Assembly: GCA_903844735.1 (NCBI GenBank)
Contig: CAIMUX010000014.1
Coordinates: 1-64,000 of the forward strand
Reading direction: 5' to 3'
Length of the DNA stretch: 64,000 bases
From: Candidatus Eiseniibacteriota bacterium
Lineage (GTDB): Bacteria; Eisenbacteria; RBG-16-71-46; CAIMUX01
Of this stretch, positions 45,701 through 53,751 are shown one piece after another. The notes below the pieces were generated by a model. That model did no database searches and was not told the origin of the DNA. It saw only the letters and a program-made list of their open reading frames with translations. Position numbers and translations under genes: made by a program. Positions within the stretch are counted from its first letter, which is position 1; every line of letters begins with the position of its first letter.

Positions 45701-46835
45701 CGCGGCGACCTCCGGGATCAGCATGCGAAGCGGCTCAAGCCCGGCAAGCTGGACCACCCGATCGACGAGCCTGCGATTCGGCTGGCTCGGCGACATCGCG
45801 ACAACGGCCAGCGGCGCCGACTCGATCACGCCGCACCTGATGCCGAAGCCGGACGGGAAGATCGATTTCGCCGACCAGATGGCGTTCACCGTGGGCTGGA
45901 ACGGCGCGCAATTCGTGCAGGATCCGATCGCCGACTTGGGTCCGGTCGAGGGCACGGCACCGGATCTTCTCTCCAATCCCGACGGTCGGTGGGACATCGA
46001 GGACATCCTCGCCTTCACCTCCATGTACTCGTGGGCGTCGTCGCTTGCGTTCTCCAAGGAGTTGGCACTCGGCGACGATGGCGACCGGGGCGACGATGGC
46101 GGCGGGACCGGCATGGCCGACACGGCCGCAAAGACCGGCACGACCGGCAACGCCTGGGCGCGCACACTCAGCCATGCCGGCGACCCGCGCGCCGGCGGTG
46201 AACTCACTGTCGACTTCCTGGTGGAAAACGCCGTCGATCTCACCGGAGCCAACTTCGCCCTCACCTACGATCCAGACCAGTTGGAGCCGATGTCGCTGGA
46301 GAGCGCGGGCTTCCTCGAGGGCGCCGACGGGAGCCTCTTCCTGCGCCACGAGTCGCCGGGCTACCTCGAGGCTGCCGTCTCGCGGCTGGACCGGAGAGAT
46401 CCCGGCGTGGACGGGAGCGGAACGGCCGTGCGCGCCACCTTCCGCATCCGGCATCCCGAGGGCGCGCCGCTCTCGCTGTCATACGATCTTCGCTCTTCGC
46501 GGGGCAACGTGATCGGCCGGGGAATCTGGGGCGCAGGCGCGTTCACGGGCGAGGCGGCCCCCTTCACGCTCTTCCCCGCGTGGCCAAACCCAACACGTCA
46601 GTCGACGCGGATTCTCTTTTCCCTGGACGGGGATCGCGCGGTCTCCCTGCAGATCTTCGATGTAACCGGACGCCGGGTGCGTTCCCTCGTGGAAGAGATG
46701 CTGCCACCCGGCTACCACGCGGTGCCATTCGATATGCGCGATGACACGGGAGCGCGATTGCCTTCGGGCGTGTACCTCTGCCGACTGGGCAGCAACGGGC
46801 GGACGGCCACGGGCCGCGTCGTCCTCACGCGCTGA
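42741..46835 (+). CDS. Giant secreted NHL-propeller/cohesin/dockerin-like/FlgD-like protein, copy 2
   Basis: Paralogue of the preceding gene, 1364 residues, same domain order. The ATG at 42741 has AGGAAGG upstream, with a second ATG at 42744; the N terminus is a signal peptide ('KPRIAMMVAGALAQLTTSAG', then 'AATL'). Propeller blades: 'VVYVLDTGNSRVQAFEVNG', 'LFVADTGANRVKVI', 'VYVADTGNDRVQKFAF'. Dockerin-like pair from ~1036 ('PDGKIDFADQMAFTVGW', 'PDGRWDIEDILAFTSM'). A Gly/Asp-rich linker ('GDDGDRGDDGGGTGMA') is specific to this copy. Cohesin (~1138-1260) and FlgD-like end ('WPNPTRQSTRILFSL', 'DVTGRRVRSL') follow. Extensive divergence from copy 1 indicates an old duplication. Confidence 0.85.
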   Translation: MMALKWRQRAMKPRIAMMVAGALAQLTTSAGAATLMDAIIEWNGPNFRVLHDPTVDQLVDSPLPGSATSFSGPQGVAVREHGAGRDVVYVLDTGNSRVQAFEVNGTRLTAHSGSFTWCPEGVTPLASEFDDDQLLLPEWKGAADRWIVPYSETVEVDGAAWRPVTDLTGRDPTDMVYAVTYNDVADAPEIRFPAGSLTSTTAFRLEYLLTDNQGLVPDAFGVGDVDYGISNDVTKVLVEIDPTSGGPDSWQTVRGIALAPQDATPTSDDLFLLDAEDNSAGQNQELFFFTVSQAGGLAYREAYDDALTTPWGLAVARSGNSAAATVVLSGDNGPFDLAGGTIRDAGQVTGRTYAVTVSGGNVTVADQTTGRVLVDTAPFGDLADPFLAIPGISLVKNGGVGTDITIATTRATPNRFLFVADTGANRVKVISAHGATPNATDDWLPGDVHTSVHQPVGAGVGADDNEDYYQSTPAMVPPNWSAWTTTFPLAEGTLATLILDPDGTPQVWSRTDDLSTAVPGDKFYEVDWQMGRILFGDGTRGDIPPASTEISFTYTTTPDVIRYGSTGAGVGQFSSPKGIAARWNAALGQYDVYVADTGNDRVQKFAFLPTNEALNLPARLDYICSWTAVAAGGRALLAPLAVAVAADGQSPSSVWVGVADTGHDRIVLYEDTAAMAAGGTAAPAYLDSLGASGVELGFFGELNGLGFLSHGDGLDLYAADRTRGVLMKFEQPAVPSIALDLSGESLLPEWFPPSSAYTFRFTTANPPLGGHIDLYYSTTAIFDPGTAKLCVPANTVAATASSTTWWFASSPAGAAVPGSYYLFAWMKDAAGTVVATAQTTGPQLLSLDAVIVPRLQGADAIDGDRTLYLQNGVDRVVDLQIAYPESVMAAGFGGVFDTSLVQITGITQGNGWDNTGAINQIFTSSWNDTAGTFRVTTAITGSPWGLNGNGPFTLARVAVRAKPHALKTALRTTPVGDRWRNGTLNIAAATSGISMRSGSSPASWTTRSTSLRFGWLGDIATTASGADSITPHLMPKPDGKIDFADQMAFTVGWNGAQFVQDPIADLGPVEGTAPDLLSNPDGRWDIEDILAFTSMYSWASSLAFSKELALGDDGDRGDDGGGTGMADTAAKTGTTGNAWARTLSHAGDPRAGGELTVDFLVENAVDLTGANFALTYDPDQLEPMSLESAGFLEGADGSLFLRHESPGYLEAAVSRLDRRDPGVDGSGTAVRATFRIRHPEGAPLSLSYDLRSSRGNVIGRGIWGAGAFTGEAAPFTLFPAWPNPTRQSTRILFSLDGDRAVSLQIFDVTGRRVRSLVEEMLPPGYHAVPFDMRDDTGARLPSGVYLCRLGSNGRTATGRVVLTR

Positions 46836-46856
46836 CACCACTGAGATGGGGGAACG

Positions 46857-48440
46857 ATGAACCGGGCCACCAAGCTGCGGAACACGGAAATGGCACCCAT
46901 CCATCGGGTGACGGCGGCCGCCCTGCGCTGGAGCCCGGGCTTGCGGGCGCCAATTCACCGTGTCACGCCACATCCACCGGCATCGGAGCCAAGGCACGAC
47001 GAGCTGGAGCGGCAGATTCTCGAACGCGCGGGCGTCCGGTCGTTTCGCGCCGGGACCCTATCGTTCGCCTCGTTCTTTCTCGCGTGGGCCGTCGCTATCG
47101 GCATGCTGGGCGCGGGGACCGGCTCGGCAGGGGCCCAGGTAGGCTGGCTCAATGCCGAGGACGGCGAGATCCTCAATGTCTCCACCGCCGACGGGCCGCC
47201 CGCCGGGAGCCCGTTCATACAGGTGCGCCGCAGCACCGAGCGCAGCACCCAGCGCGGTACCATGATCATAGGCCGCCTGCGGATGCTGTATGGCGTCACC
47301 CCGGAGGTCACAGTCGGCGTCTCAGCCCTCCACCTCGAACAGCAACTGGGTGACTACCACAAGCGTGGTCTGGGCGACACCAACCTCTCGCTCAAACTCC
47401 ACTTTGCCCCGTGGCCGGATCAGCCGTTCCGCATCGGCGTGCGCCAGACCCTGAGCCTTCCCACCGGCTATGAAATGGAGATGGACGGCCTGGCGCCGTT
47501 CACATCGAGGCAAAACGACTATACGGCCCAGCTTCTACTGCAGTACATGACCCCGGAATTTGCGGCCTACGTCAACCCGGGCGTCGTGCTGCCGGGGGGC
47601 AAGGCCGATAGTTATTTCACGGGCGGCCTTGGTCTGGCATGCCGGCTGCCCCTGGGGCTCGACGCTCGCGGCGAGTACTACGCGCGCTGGAACATGGTGA
47701 CCCGCAAGATCGAGTCGGAGGCCTATCTCGGCATGCGCCGCCATCTCCTGTTCGGAATCGGGGTACAGGCCGGCATGCGTCGCCGCCTGCTGCAGAACGA
47801 GACCGTCGATCCGGAGTTCCAACTCGGCCTCACGCTCGGGCGTGACCGGAAGCAGGAGGGACAGCTCTACGCTTTTCGCGAGCGGGCCGACACCGGACTT
47901 CTCGTCCACCCGGTGCAGACGGCCATCCCCGATCCGTATGGCCTTCGGCGCGAGTTCGCCGAGAGTTTTCGCACGGAGCCGGTCGTAGGACGGACCCAAC
48001 CGGCTGTCTATGTTTCCTCGGTTGGCGCAAACACGCCGGCGACCGGCGGGATCGTCCTCCCCCGGGCGTCGGAATGGGTCACCACCTTGTCCACGCCGCG
48101 CACCTACGAGCTGAATGTCAGAATCCTTGAGATGCGCGACGCCGAGATCGGCGGACTCGATCTTTCGCCTTTGGCGCGGGTGTCGCGCGCGCGGACCACG
48201 GTGGTGGGACAGTGCGAGCTCATCGCTCCCGACGGTTACTCGGTGCTCACCCGCCGACTCTACCAGGGGATCGCCGGCAAGCTCTTGAGCCTGCAACTGG
48301 CGCCGGAATCCGGGTCTCTCGCGGCGACACAGGCCCCCGACGAGGTGCGCAGCCGCCTGCGCCAACAGGCCGTCCGCGACCTCGTGCGCCAGGTGCACGC
48401 CGACGTCATCCACACGATTCAGATGAGGGACTACCAATGA
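46857..48440 (+). CDS. Outer-membrane beta-barrel-like protein of the surface island
   Basis: 527 residues. The ATG at 46857 follows GGGGGA, 21 bp after the paralogue. A hydrophobic signal-like segment ('LSFASFFLAWAVAIGMLGAG', cleaved near 'AGAQ') lies unusually far in, at residues ~68-98, behind a basic stretch with a repeated 'APIHRVT'. From there to ~350 the protein is a predicted barrel with alternating strands ('VTVGVSALHLEQQLGDYHKR', 'GLGDTNLSLKLHF', 'GARGEYYARW'-like turns). The C-terminal ~120 residues are soluble and similar to nothing I know ('TYELNVRILEMRDAEIGG'). It could anchor or export the giant proteins. Confidence 0.65.
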   Translation: MNRATKLRNTEMAPIHRVTAAALRWSPGLRAPIHRVTPHPPASEPRHDELERQILERAGVRSFRAGTLSFASFFLAWAVAIGMLGAGTGSAGAQVGWLNAEDGEILNVSTADGPPAGSPFIQVRRSTERSTQRGTMIIGRLRMLYGVTPEVTVGVSALHLEQQLGDYHKRGLGDTNLSLKLHFAPWPDQPFRIGVRQTLSLPTGYEMEMDGLAPFTSRQNDYTAQLLLQYMTPEFAAYVNPGVVLPGGKADSYFTGGLGLACRLPLGLDARGEYYARWNMVTRKIESEAYLGMRRHLLFGIGVQAGMRRRLLQNETVDPEFQLGLTLGRDRKQEGQLYAFRERADTGLLVHPVQTAIPDPYGLRREFAESFRTEPVVGRTQPAVYVSSVGANTPATGGIVLPRASEWVTTLSTPRTYELNVRILEMRDAEIGGLDLSPLARVSRARTTVVGQCELIAPDGYSVLTRRLYQGIAGKLLSLQLAPESGSLAATQAPDEVRSRLRQQAVRDLVRQVHADVIHTIQMRDYQ

Positions 48441-48856
48441 AGATGAAAATGAATGTCGCGAAGGATTTCCCCGGCGGGCTCGGCCTTCTCGCGGACATGG
48501 CGTTCCTGCTGCTTCTGGCCACGATCCTCGTGCCGGTCTCCTGCAGGTCGACGGCACGTCCGGAGCCGGAGCCGAGCGGCGGGATCACCGTGTCGGTGGA
48601 CGCCGTGCCGCTACTGCTCAAGGCCGATTCCAGCGCAATTTCGACCATCTGGGCAACGGTGCTGGAGAAGGGCCAGCCGGTGCAGGACTCGACACGGGTC
48701 AACTTCGTGACGACCGTGGGCACGATCTCGGCCGAGGCACTAACGCGCGACGGCCTGGCGACGGCGATTTTCAGCCCGAATGGTGAGGCCGGTCTCGCGG
48801 CGATCATCGCCCAGGTGCGGGCGGTCCGGGACACCGTGATGGTCACGGTGTACTGA
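48437..48856 (+). CDS. Small lipoprotein with Ig-like (invasin-type) domain
   Basis: 139 residues, coupled to the preceding gene by an ATGA overlap. The N terminus has a hydrophobic segment ('MAFLLLLATILVPVSC') ending in a lipobox-like Cys. The rest is one Big_1/invasin-type Ig module ('LLLKADSSAISTIWATVLEK', 'TVGTISAEALTRDGLATAIF'). It closes the five-gene surface island and may bridge the membrane and the giant proteins. Confidence 0.7.
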   Translation: MKMKMNVAKDFPGGLGLLADMAFLLLLATILVPVSCRSTARPEPEPSGGITVSVDAVPLLLKADSSAISTIWATVLEKGQPVQDSTRVNFVTTVGTISAEALTRDGLATAIFSPNGEAGLAAIIAQVRAVRDTVMVTVY

Positions 48857-49273
48857 TCCGCTGCGGGCGGAATCGTGCGGCCATGCCGGGTCGGTTCATC
48901 GACCGCAATCTTCGGGCGGATTCGGGCATCTATGGAAAGTGACGCGAGCCACGGTCCGAGATAGACGCCGCACACAGACATCGTGTCGGAAGAAGGAACC
49001 GGTTGTCAGAAAACACCGGTCGTCAGAAAACACCGGACCGGGGCTCCCGCAAAGTACTTGAGAGCTGAGAGCACCGGGTTGTGTCCAGGTTTGAGTGGGA
49101 GGGCGGCTACACGCTTGCCTCACGACTCGCCGAAGCCCCCGCGCTTTCGGCTCTCAATTCCTTAGGCCGGTCGGGCGGGTGACGGGCTCTCCCCTTCCCT
49201 GCCGACAGCGCTTCCCGTACCGTTTCCTCTGGACGGAAGAAACACATTCTTCCCCAAACCGAGGGAGCGCCCC
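48857..49273. other. Intergenic region before ispG with a 17-bp tandem repeat
   Basis: 417 bp with no gene seen. It includes a tandem pair of 17-bp units at 49003-49036. GGGAG before 49274 is the ispG ribosome site. No promoter boxes were convincing. Confidence 0.5.
49003..49036. repeat. 17-bp direct repeat pair
   Basis: Two adjacent units, TTGTCAGAAAACACCGG and TCGTCAGAAAACACCGG, differ at one base. The unit resembles an operator half-site pair, but it has no recognised binding protein. Confidence 0.7.
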
Positions 49274-51361
49274 ATGTCGGAATCGGCCGCAGTCAGCCAC
49301 CCGGGTAACCCTCGTCGCCGCCGTACGCGTGGCGTGCGCGTAGGGACACTCACCATCGGCGCCGGACACGCAGTCGTCATCCAGTCGATGACCGTCTCCG
49401 ACACTTTGAACACTGAGGCCGTGGTGGCCGAGGTGACATCCCTGGTCGCCACGGGATGCCCCCTGGTGCGCCTCACAGCTCCCTCCCTCCGTGACGCCGA
49501 GAACCTGCGCGAAATCCGCCGACGGCTCGACGCCGAGGGGATCCGCGTGCCGTTGGTCGCCGACATCCACTTCACCCCCAACGCCGCCGTCGCCGCGGCG
49601 GCAATCGTGGAAAAGGTCCGTATCAACCCGGGAAACTACGCTGATCGGAAGCGGTTCGCAGCGCGCGAGTACACCGACGTGGAGTACGTTGCGGAGGTAG
49701 CCCGCGTGGCCGAAACGCTGCGTCCCCTCGTGGAAACCCTGAAGCTGCATCGCGCCGTGTTACGCATCGGCACCAACCATGGATCGCTCTCCGATCGTGT
49801 GATGAACCGCTTCGGCGACACCCCGGCGGGGATGGTCGAGTCGGCGCTGGAGTTCGTGCGGGCCTGCGAGTCGATGGAGTTCCGTGAGATCGTGCTCTCG
49901 ATGAAATCCTCCGTGCCCGGTGTGATGATCGCCGCCTACCGTCTGCTCGCAGCGCGGATGGATGAGGCCGGGATGGACTACCCGATCCACCTCGGTGTCA
50001 CCGAGGCGGGTGACGGGCTGGACGCGCGGGTCAAGAGCGCGATCGGCATCGGCTCTCTACTCGTCGACGGGATCGGCGACACCATCCGGGTCTCGCTGGC
50101 GGAGGACTCGGTGCACGAGATTCCGGCCGCGAGGGCGATCCTCGCGGCGGTAGAGGAAGAGACCGGGGCGGGAGTGGGGGCCGGCCACGACAACCTCGAA
50201 GGCCCCGAGGACAGCGCCGGTTCGGCCTGGTGGAAGTCCCGCACCGACCCGCAGCCGCGACGCCCCAGCCAACCATGGGTTCTGGGCGGACTCGGCATCG
50301 GAGGAGCGTTCCCGGTGCGCGTCGAGGCCCGGGTGGTGCTGCCGGTGGGCATGCCCGTCACCTCGTCGCCCGCGACGCTGCTCGTCGAAACCCAGGGGGA
50401 AGCGCCCGAGTTCGTCTCGGTGCAACCGGCCGGCGACGCAGAGACTCGCCCCTCCGTCATCATCGAGGCGCTCGACGCGTTCCGCCTCACCTTCGGTCCA
50501 ACGGGGCCCGCGCTGCCGCTTCTGTTGGAGTGGACTTTCTGCGGCCAGGGCGAGGTGCATCTGCTGGAAGGCGCTCTTCCTTTCGTCGACGGGCTCAGCC
50601 TCACCATCACCCGGCCGTCCGGGCAGCGGGACGAGGACCGCTTTCGCCTGCTGGCGCGGTTACTGCTGCGCGCCCGCAAGCCGGTCCGCTTCCGTCTACC
50701 CGCGTCCGCGGCGGCACCCGGCGCGATCGCAGCTCAGGTGGCGTCGCTGTGCCGCGGAGAAGGGCTCGACACCGTAGGATTCCTCTGCGCCCCCGGCCCG
50801 CATTGGATCGAGCGCACGCGTGATCTGACCCTCGGGCTCACCGAGACGATGGACCCGATCTTTCTTGAAGTACCGCCCGCCGGACCGCTCGCCGCGCTCC
50901 GGGCGGGCTCGATGCTGCTCGACGGGATCGGCGACGCGCTGTGCCTCGATCCTTCGATCCCGGCAACCCCTTGGCCCGCGGGTGGCCGCACCTGGAGCGA
51001 GGATCCGGTGCGCTCTGCGTGGACCATCCTGCAGGCCTGCCGCTTGCGGCTCACGCGCGCCGAGTTTATTGCCTGCCCCTCGTGCGGACGCACACAGTTC
51101 GATCTGCAAAGCGTGACGGCGAAGATCCGCGCACGCACCGAGCACCTCCGGGGCGTCAAGATCGCCGTCATGGGATGCATCGTGAACGGCCCGGGCGAGA
51201 TGGCCGACGCTGACTTCGGCTATGTCGGCTCGGGCCCAGGCAAGGTCGACCTGTATGTCGGGCGAGACCGCGTGCGACAGGGCGTGGCGGAGGCCGAGGC
51301 CACCGAACGGCTCGTCGAGCTCATCGGCGAACATGGGCGATGGGTCGAGCCGGGGGGCTGA
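49274..51361 (+). CDS. ispG: 4-hydroxy-3-methylbut-2-en-1-yl diphosphate synthase, three-domain type
   Basis: Penultimate enzyme of the MEP isoprenoid pathway, reducing MEcPP to HMBPP with a [4Fe-4S] cluster. The N-terminal TIM barrel is clear ('VVIQSMTVSDTLNTEAVVAE', 'PLVADIHFTPNAAV', 'VRINPGNYAD', 'EIVLSMKSS', 'YPIHLGVTEAG', 'LLVDGIGDTIRVSL'). A central insert of ~250 residues (about 300-560) follows, as in plant, Chlamydia and Bacteroidetes enzymes (~600-740 aa), here 695 aa. C-terminal cluster Cys lie in 'CPSCGRTQFDL' (~600) and 'GCIVNGPGE' (~634). GGGAG precedes the ATG. The last 133 bp are duplicated downstream at 52587. Confidence 0.95.
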   Translation: MSESAAVSHPGNPRRRRTRGVRVGTLTIGAGHAVVIQSMTVSDTLNTEAVVAEVTSLVATGCPLVRLTAPSLRDAENLREIRRRLDAEGIRVPLVADIHFTPNAAVAAAAIVEKVRINPGNYADRKRFAAREYTDVEYVAEVARVAETLRPLVETLKLHRAVLRIGTNHGSLSDRVMNRFGDTPAGMVESALEFVRACESMEFREIVLSMKSSVPGVMIAAYRLLAARMDEAGMDYPIHLGVTEAGDGLDARVKSAIGIGSLLVDGIGDTIRVSLAEDSVHEIPAARAILAAVEEETGAGVGAGHDNLEGPEDSAGSAWWKSRTDPQPRRPSQPWVLGGLGIGGAFPVRVEARVVLPVGMPVTSSPATLLVETQGEAPEFVSVQPAGDAETRPSVIIEALDAFRLTFGPTGPALPLLLEWTFCGQGEVHLLEGALPFVDGLSLTITRPSGQRDEDRFRLLARLLLRARKPVRFRLPASAAAPGAIAAQVASLCRGEGLDTVGFLCAPGPHWIERTRDLTLGLTETMDPIFLEVPPAGPLAALRAGSMLLDGIGDALCLDPSIPATPWPAGGRTWSEDPVRSAWTILQACRLRLTRAEFIACPSCGRTQFDLQSVTAKIRARTEHLRGVKIAVMGCIVNGPGEMADADFGYVGSGPGKVDLYVGRDRVRQGVAEAEATERLVELIGEHGRWVEPGG
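51222..51354 (+). repeat. Parent copy of a 133-bp segmental duplication
   Basis: The 3' end of ispG (51222-51354) is nearly identical to 52587-52719, same orientation, 1365 bp apart, with about ten substitutions. The copy starts inside the codon series for 'YVGSGPGKVDL'. Confidence 0.9.
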
Positions 51362-51653
51362 CCGGCGACCAACGGTGTAGTCTCCATCCCCGTGGTTCCG
51401 AAGATCGTCCCGAGCCGGCCCAGCCCCGAGCTCCGGAATTTCCCGCTCCCCCCAAAAAGCCCAAAGTCCGAAGCCTCCAAATATGGGGTCGAAACTTGCC
51501 GCTTGACACGATCAGGGCCCACCTCAATCATTCGCCCGGTGCCGAATGGGAACCATCCGGTGCCATTTCGGCAGCTTGCGGGGTCTGGAAGGATTCCAGG
51601 CCCGTGCGTCATCGTCATCGATGGCCAGGGAGTTACTTGAAGGAGGTTCACGT

Positions 51654-52337
51654 ATGAAGCGGTTTGTCCTTTGCCTGATTTGCCTTCTGTTCGTCGCCTC
51701 GATGGCCCAGGCCGCAGAGGTCAAGACCAGTGCCGGAACCAAGGCGATGGTCTTCCGATTCAGCGGCTTGTCCAGCCTGGGTCTCTCTGGGTATAGCAGT
51801 CTGCCGGACCTGGGTGACCTGGAGGTCCCCGTCAACGTCGGGGCCGCCGTGCGTTACTACATCAGTGACGGCCTGGCTATCCGCCCGGGGCTCGACATCG
51901 GGGTGGCGAGTTCCTCGGAAAAGGGATCCGGGGGCTACACCGACGACAAGACGAGTGCCAGCGTGATCGGGGTCAGCGCGGCGCTGGAGAAGCACCTGCC
52001 TGGGCCGGCAAGCGTGTCACCCTACATGGGCGCCGGTTTCGGATTCACGATGCTCAAGGCCACGTTGGAGCCATCCCGGTCGCTCCCAACCGAGCCTGGC
52101 GAGATGCTGAAGCAGACCAGTAAGGCCACCGTTCTAGGCGTCTTCGCCATGCTGGGGTTCGAGTGGGGCTTCACCGAGTCCTTGACCCTGGGAGGGGAGT
52201 ATCGACTCGGCCTTGACTCTGCTTCCGGATCATCCGAGGCGGAGCGGCAGAACCAGCCCACCGTCAAAGGCAACGAGATCAGCGGGACACGTCTGGGCTT
52301 CAGCACGGCATCGGTGTATCTGTCCGCAAGCTGGTGA
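51654..52337 (+). CDS. Outer-membrane beta-barrel protein
   Basis: 227 residues with a signal peptide ('RFVLCLICLLFVASMAQAAE'). The mature part has alternating strands ('VNVGAAVRYYISDGLAIRPG', 'VSPYMGAGFGFTMLK', 'GVFAMLGFEWGFTESLTLGG') and ends in an aromatic residue ('SVYLSASW'), as outer-membrane barrels do for BamA recognition. Perfect AAGGAGG before the ATG at 51654. An intrinsic terminator follows. It is flanked by the ispG 3' end and its duplicate, so it may have been inserted or duplicated along with that segment. Confidence 0.8.
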   Translation: MKRFVLCLICLLFVASMAQAAEVKTSAGTKAMVFRFSGLSSLGLSGYSSLPDLGDLEVPVNVGAAVRYYISDGLAIRPGLDIGVASSSEKGSGGYTDDKTSASVIGVSAALEKHLPGPASVSPYMGAGFGFTMLKATLEPSRSLPTEPGEMLKQTSKATVLGVFAMLGFEWGFTESLTLGGEYRLGLDSASGSSEAERQNQPTVKGNEISGTRLGFSTASVYLSASW

Positions 52338-52397
52338 CGAGCTCGAGCCGCGAGCCGAGTCATCGAAAGTGACCGGAGCCGACGACGGCAGAGTGAG

Positions 52398-52432
52398 AGG
52401 CGGGCTTCTTGTAGGCCCGCCTCGTTTCTTTA
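52398..52432 (+). terminator. Intrinsic terminator
   Basis: AGGCGGGC (52398-52405) pairs with GCCCGCCT (52415-52422) around a 9-nt loop, followed by CGTTTCTTT. It ends the outer-membrane protein transcript. Confidence 0.85.
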
Positions 52433-52586
52433 CGCTCCCCCGGACTCCGCTCAGAACGACTCCACCTGACCTCGGTGCCTCGGTACCTGTCCATGGGCAT
52501 TCCCGAACGGGGCGGCATTCAAGCTCGGGCGAAACCTGGCAGCGGCCAAATCGGTCGCTAATAGGTTCTTGATTGATTGTGCAGAC

Positions 52587-52740
52587 ATGTCGGCTCGGGC
52601 CCGGGCAAGGTCGACCTGTGTGTCGGGCGAGACCGCGTGCGACAGGGCGTGACGGAGGGCGAGGCCACCGAACGGCTCGTCGAACTCATCCGCGAACATG
52701 GGCGATGGGTCGAGCCGGGCGTCGAATCGTCGCCCCATGT
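52587..52740 (+). pseudogene. Duplicated 3' fragment of ispG
   Basis: In the ispG frame this reads 'VGSGPGKVDLCVGRDRVRQG' and 'RLVELIREHGRWVEPG', then runs past the original stop into unrelated residues. It lacks start, barrel and cluster cysteines, so it is a non-functional fragment. Near-identity to 51222-51354 points to recent duplication. The rest of the 52338-52793 interval holds only the terminator at 52398. Confidence 0.88.
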
Positions 52741-52793
52741 CTGTCCGCCGACGGCCACAGCGCCCGCGCGCTCCCTGCGTCCGTGCCGTCCTG

Positions 52794-53396
52794 TCAGAAG
52801 TAGATCCGGCCCATCGCGGTGATCAGGTTCGTCGACTCGACCTCGGTCATGATCAAGTGGAAGCGGGCGTCGAAGCCGAATCGCATCGGGCTGCGCGAGG
52901 TGCCGAAGAGAAACCCGCCGCCGAAGTTCAGCCCGAGGTCGGTAGTCGTCAGATCGAGTGCCCTCTGGCCGAAGGCGCCACCGATGCCCGCCTCCTCCGA
53001 GTAGTTTAGCTTGATTGGATAGAGCCCGAGCCCAACCGCCAGGACCGGCGTAGGGCCCTTCAACTGCGGGAAGTAGTAGATCTCCGCCATGACCGGGATC
53101 GACGACCACTTGGCCGTCTCGGTGTAGTAATTGCCAAAACCGTCAGAGATGGAGTTCGTCACACTACCCAGCATCAAGTACCCGATCTCCGCGCCGATCC
53201 CGACCCGGGGACTGGAGGGGATCCGGTAGATCATCCCGGCCTCGAGGCCGAGAGAGCCTCCGGGCGCACCGTCATTGATGACTTTGCAGTAGCCCAAGCC
53301 GGCGTGAATCAGATACGGCTTCTCCTGCGCGGACGCGCCCACCGGCTGGCTGAGCAGCGCCACGGCCACGAGCAGGACAAGGGGAAGATGTCGCAT
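52794..53396 (-). CDS. Outer-membrane beta-barrel protein
   Basis: 200 residues. Signal peptide 'MRHLPLVLLVAVALLSQPVG' then 'ASAQ'. The mature part is Gly-rich with alternating strands ('YLIHAGLGYCKVINDGAPGG', 'VGIGAEIGYLMLGS', 'LGLNFGGGFLFGTSRS') and ends in Phe ('MGRIYF'), the usual barrel-terminal signature. GAAAGGAAC precedes the ATG. It stands alone, facing away from the small basic protein gene. OmpW/porin-like fold likely; function unknown. Confidence 0.8.
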   Translation of the reverse strand: MRHLPLVLLVAVALLSQPVGASAQEKPYLIHAGLGYCKVINDGAPGGSLGLEAGMIYRIPSSPRVGIGAEIGYLMLGSVTNSISDGFGNYYTETAKWSSIPVMAEIYYFPQLKGPTPVLAVGLGLYPIKLNYSEEAGIGGAFGQRALDLTTTDLGLNFGGGFLFGTSRSPMRFGFDARFHLIMTEVESTNLITAMGRIYF

Positions 53397-53751
53397 GGGG
53401 GTTCCTTTCTTATGGCTTGCCTATCTTTCTGGCCGTCGATCCGGCGATCCCGGTCGAGATGGCCACCGGGAGTATCAGGAAACCCTGCCGGGCTGTCAAC
53501 CGCGGCCTGCCAAACTGAGATTCGAAGCATTCGTTCCCTGCTCTGTAACTCAGTGCCGAACGCCCCATCACGTTCTGAATGCCGCATTCCCGATCCGCCA
53601 TTTGGGTCGGTCATCCCATGACTCGTCGACAATACAGCGATTGATCGATCCCTTCGGTCGCTCTTTTTGATTGAATATGCTGCTGTCATCCGATATCTAT
53701 AACGCGGATCGCGCAATCAACGGAGATCACGAAGAAAGGAAGGATAACCGA
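53397..53751. other. Divergent intergenic region
   Basis: 355 bp between the minus-strand barrel gene and the plus-strand basic protein. Its right part is AT-richer and holds a sigma70-like promoter at 53671-53699. No other feature recognised. Confidence 0.5.
53671..53699 (+). promoter_or_regulatory. Sigma70-like promoter for the small basic protein
   Basis: TTGAAT (53671-53676) and TATCTA (53694-53699) are separated by 17 bp, in an AT-rich patch unlike the surrounding DNA. The leader before the ATG at 53752 would be about 45 nt. Confidence 0.5.
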
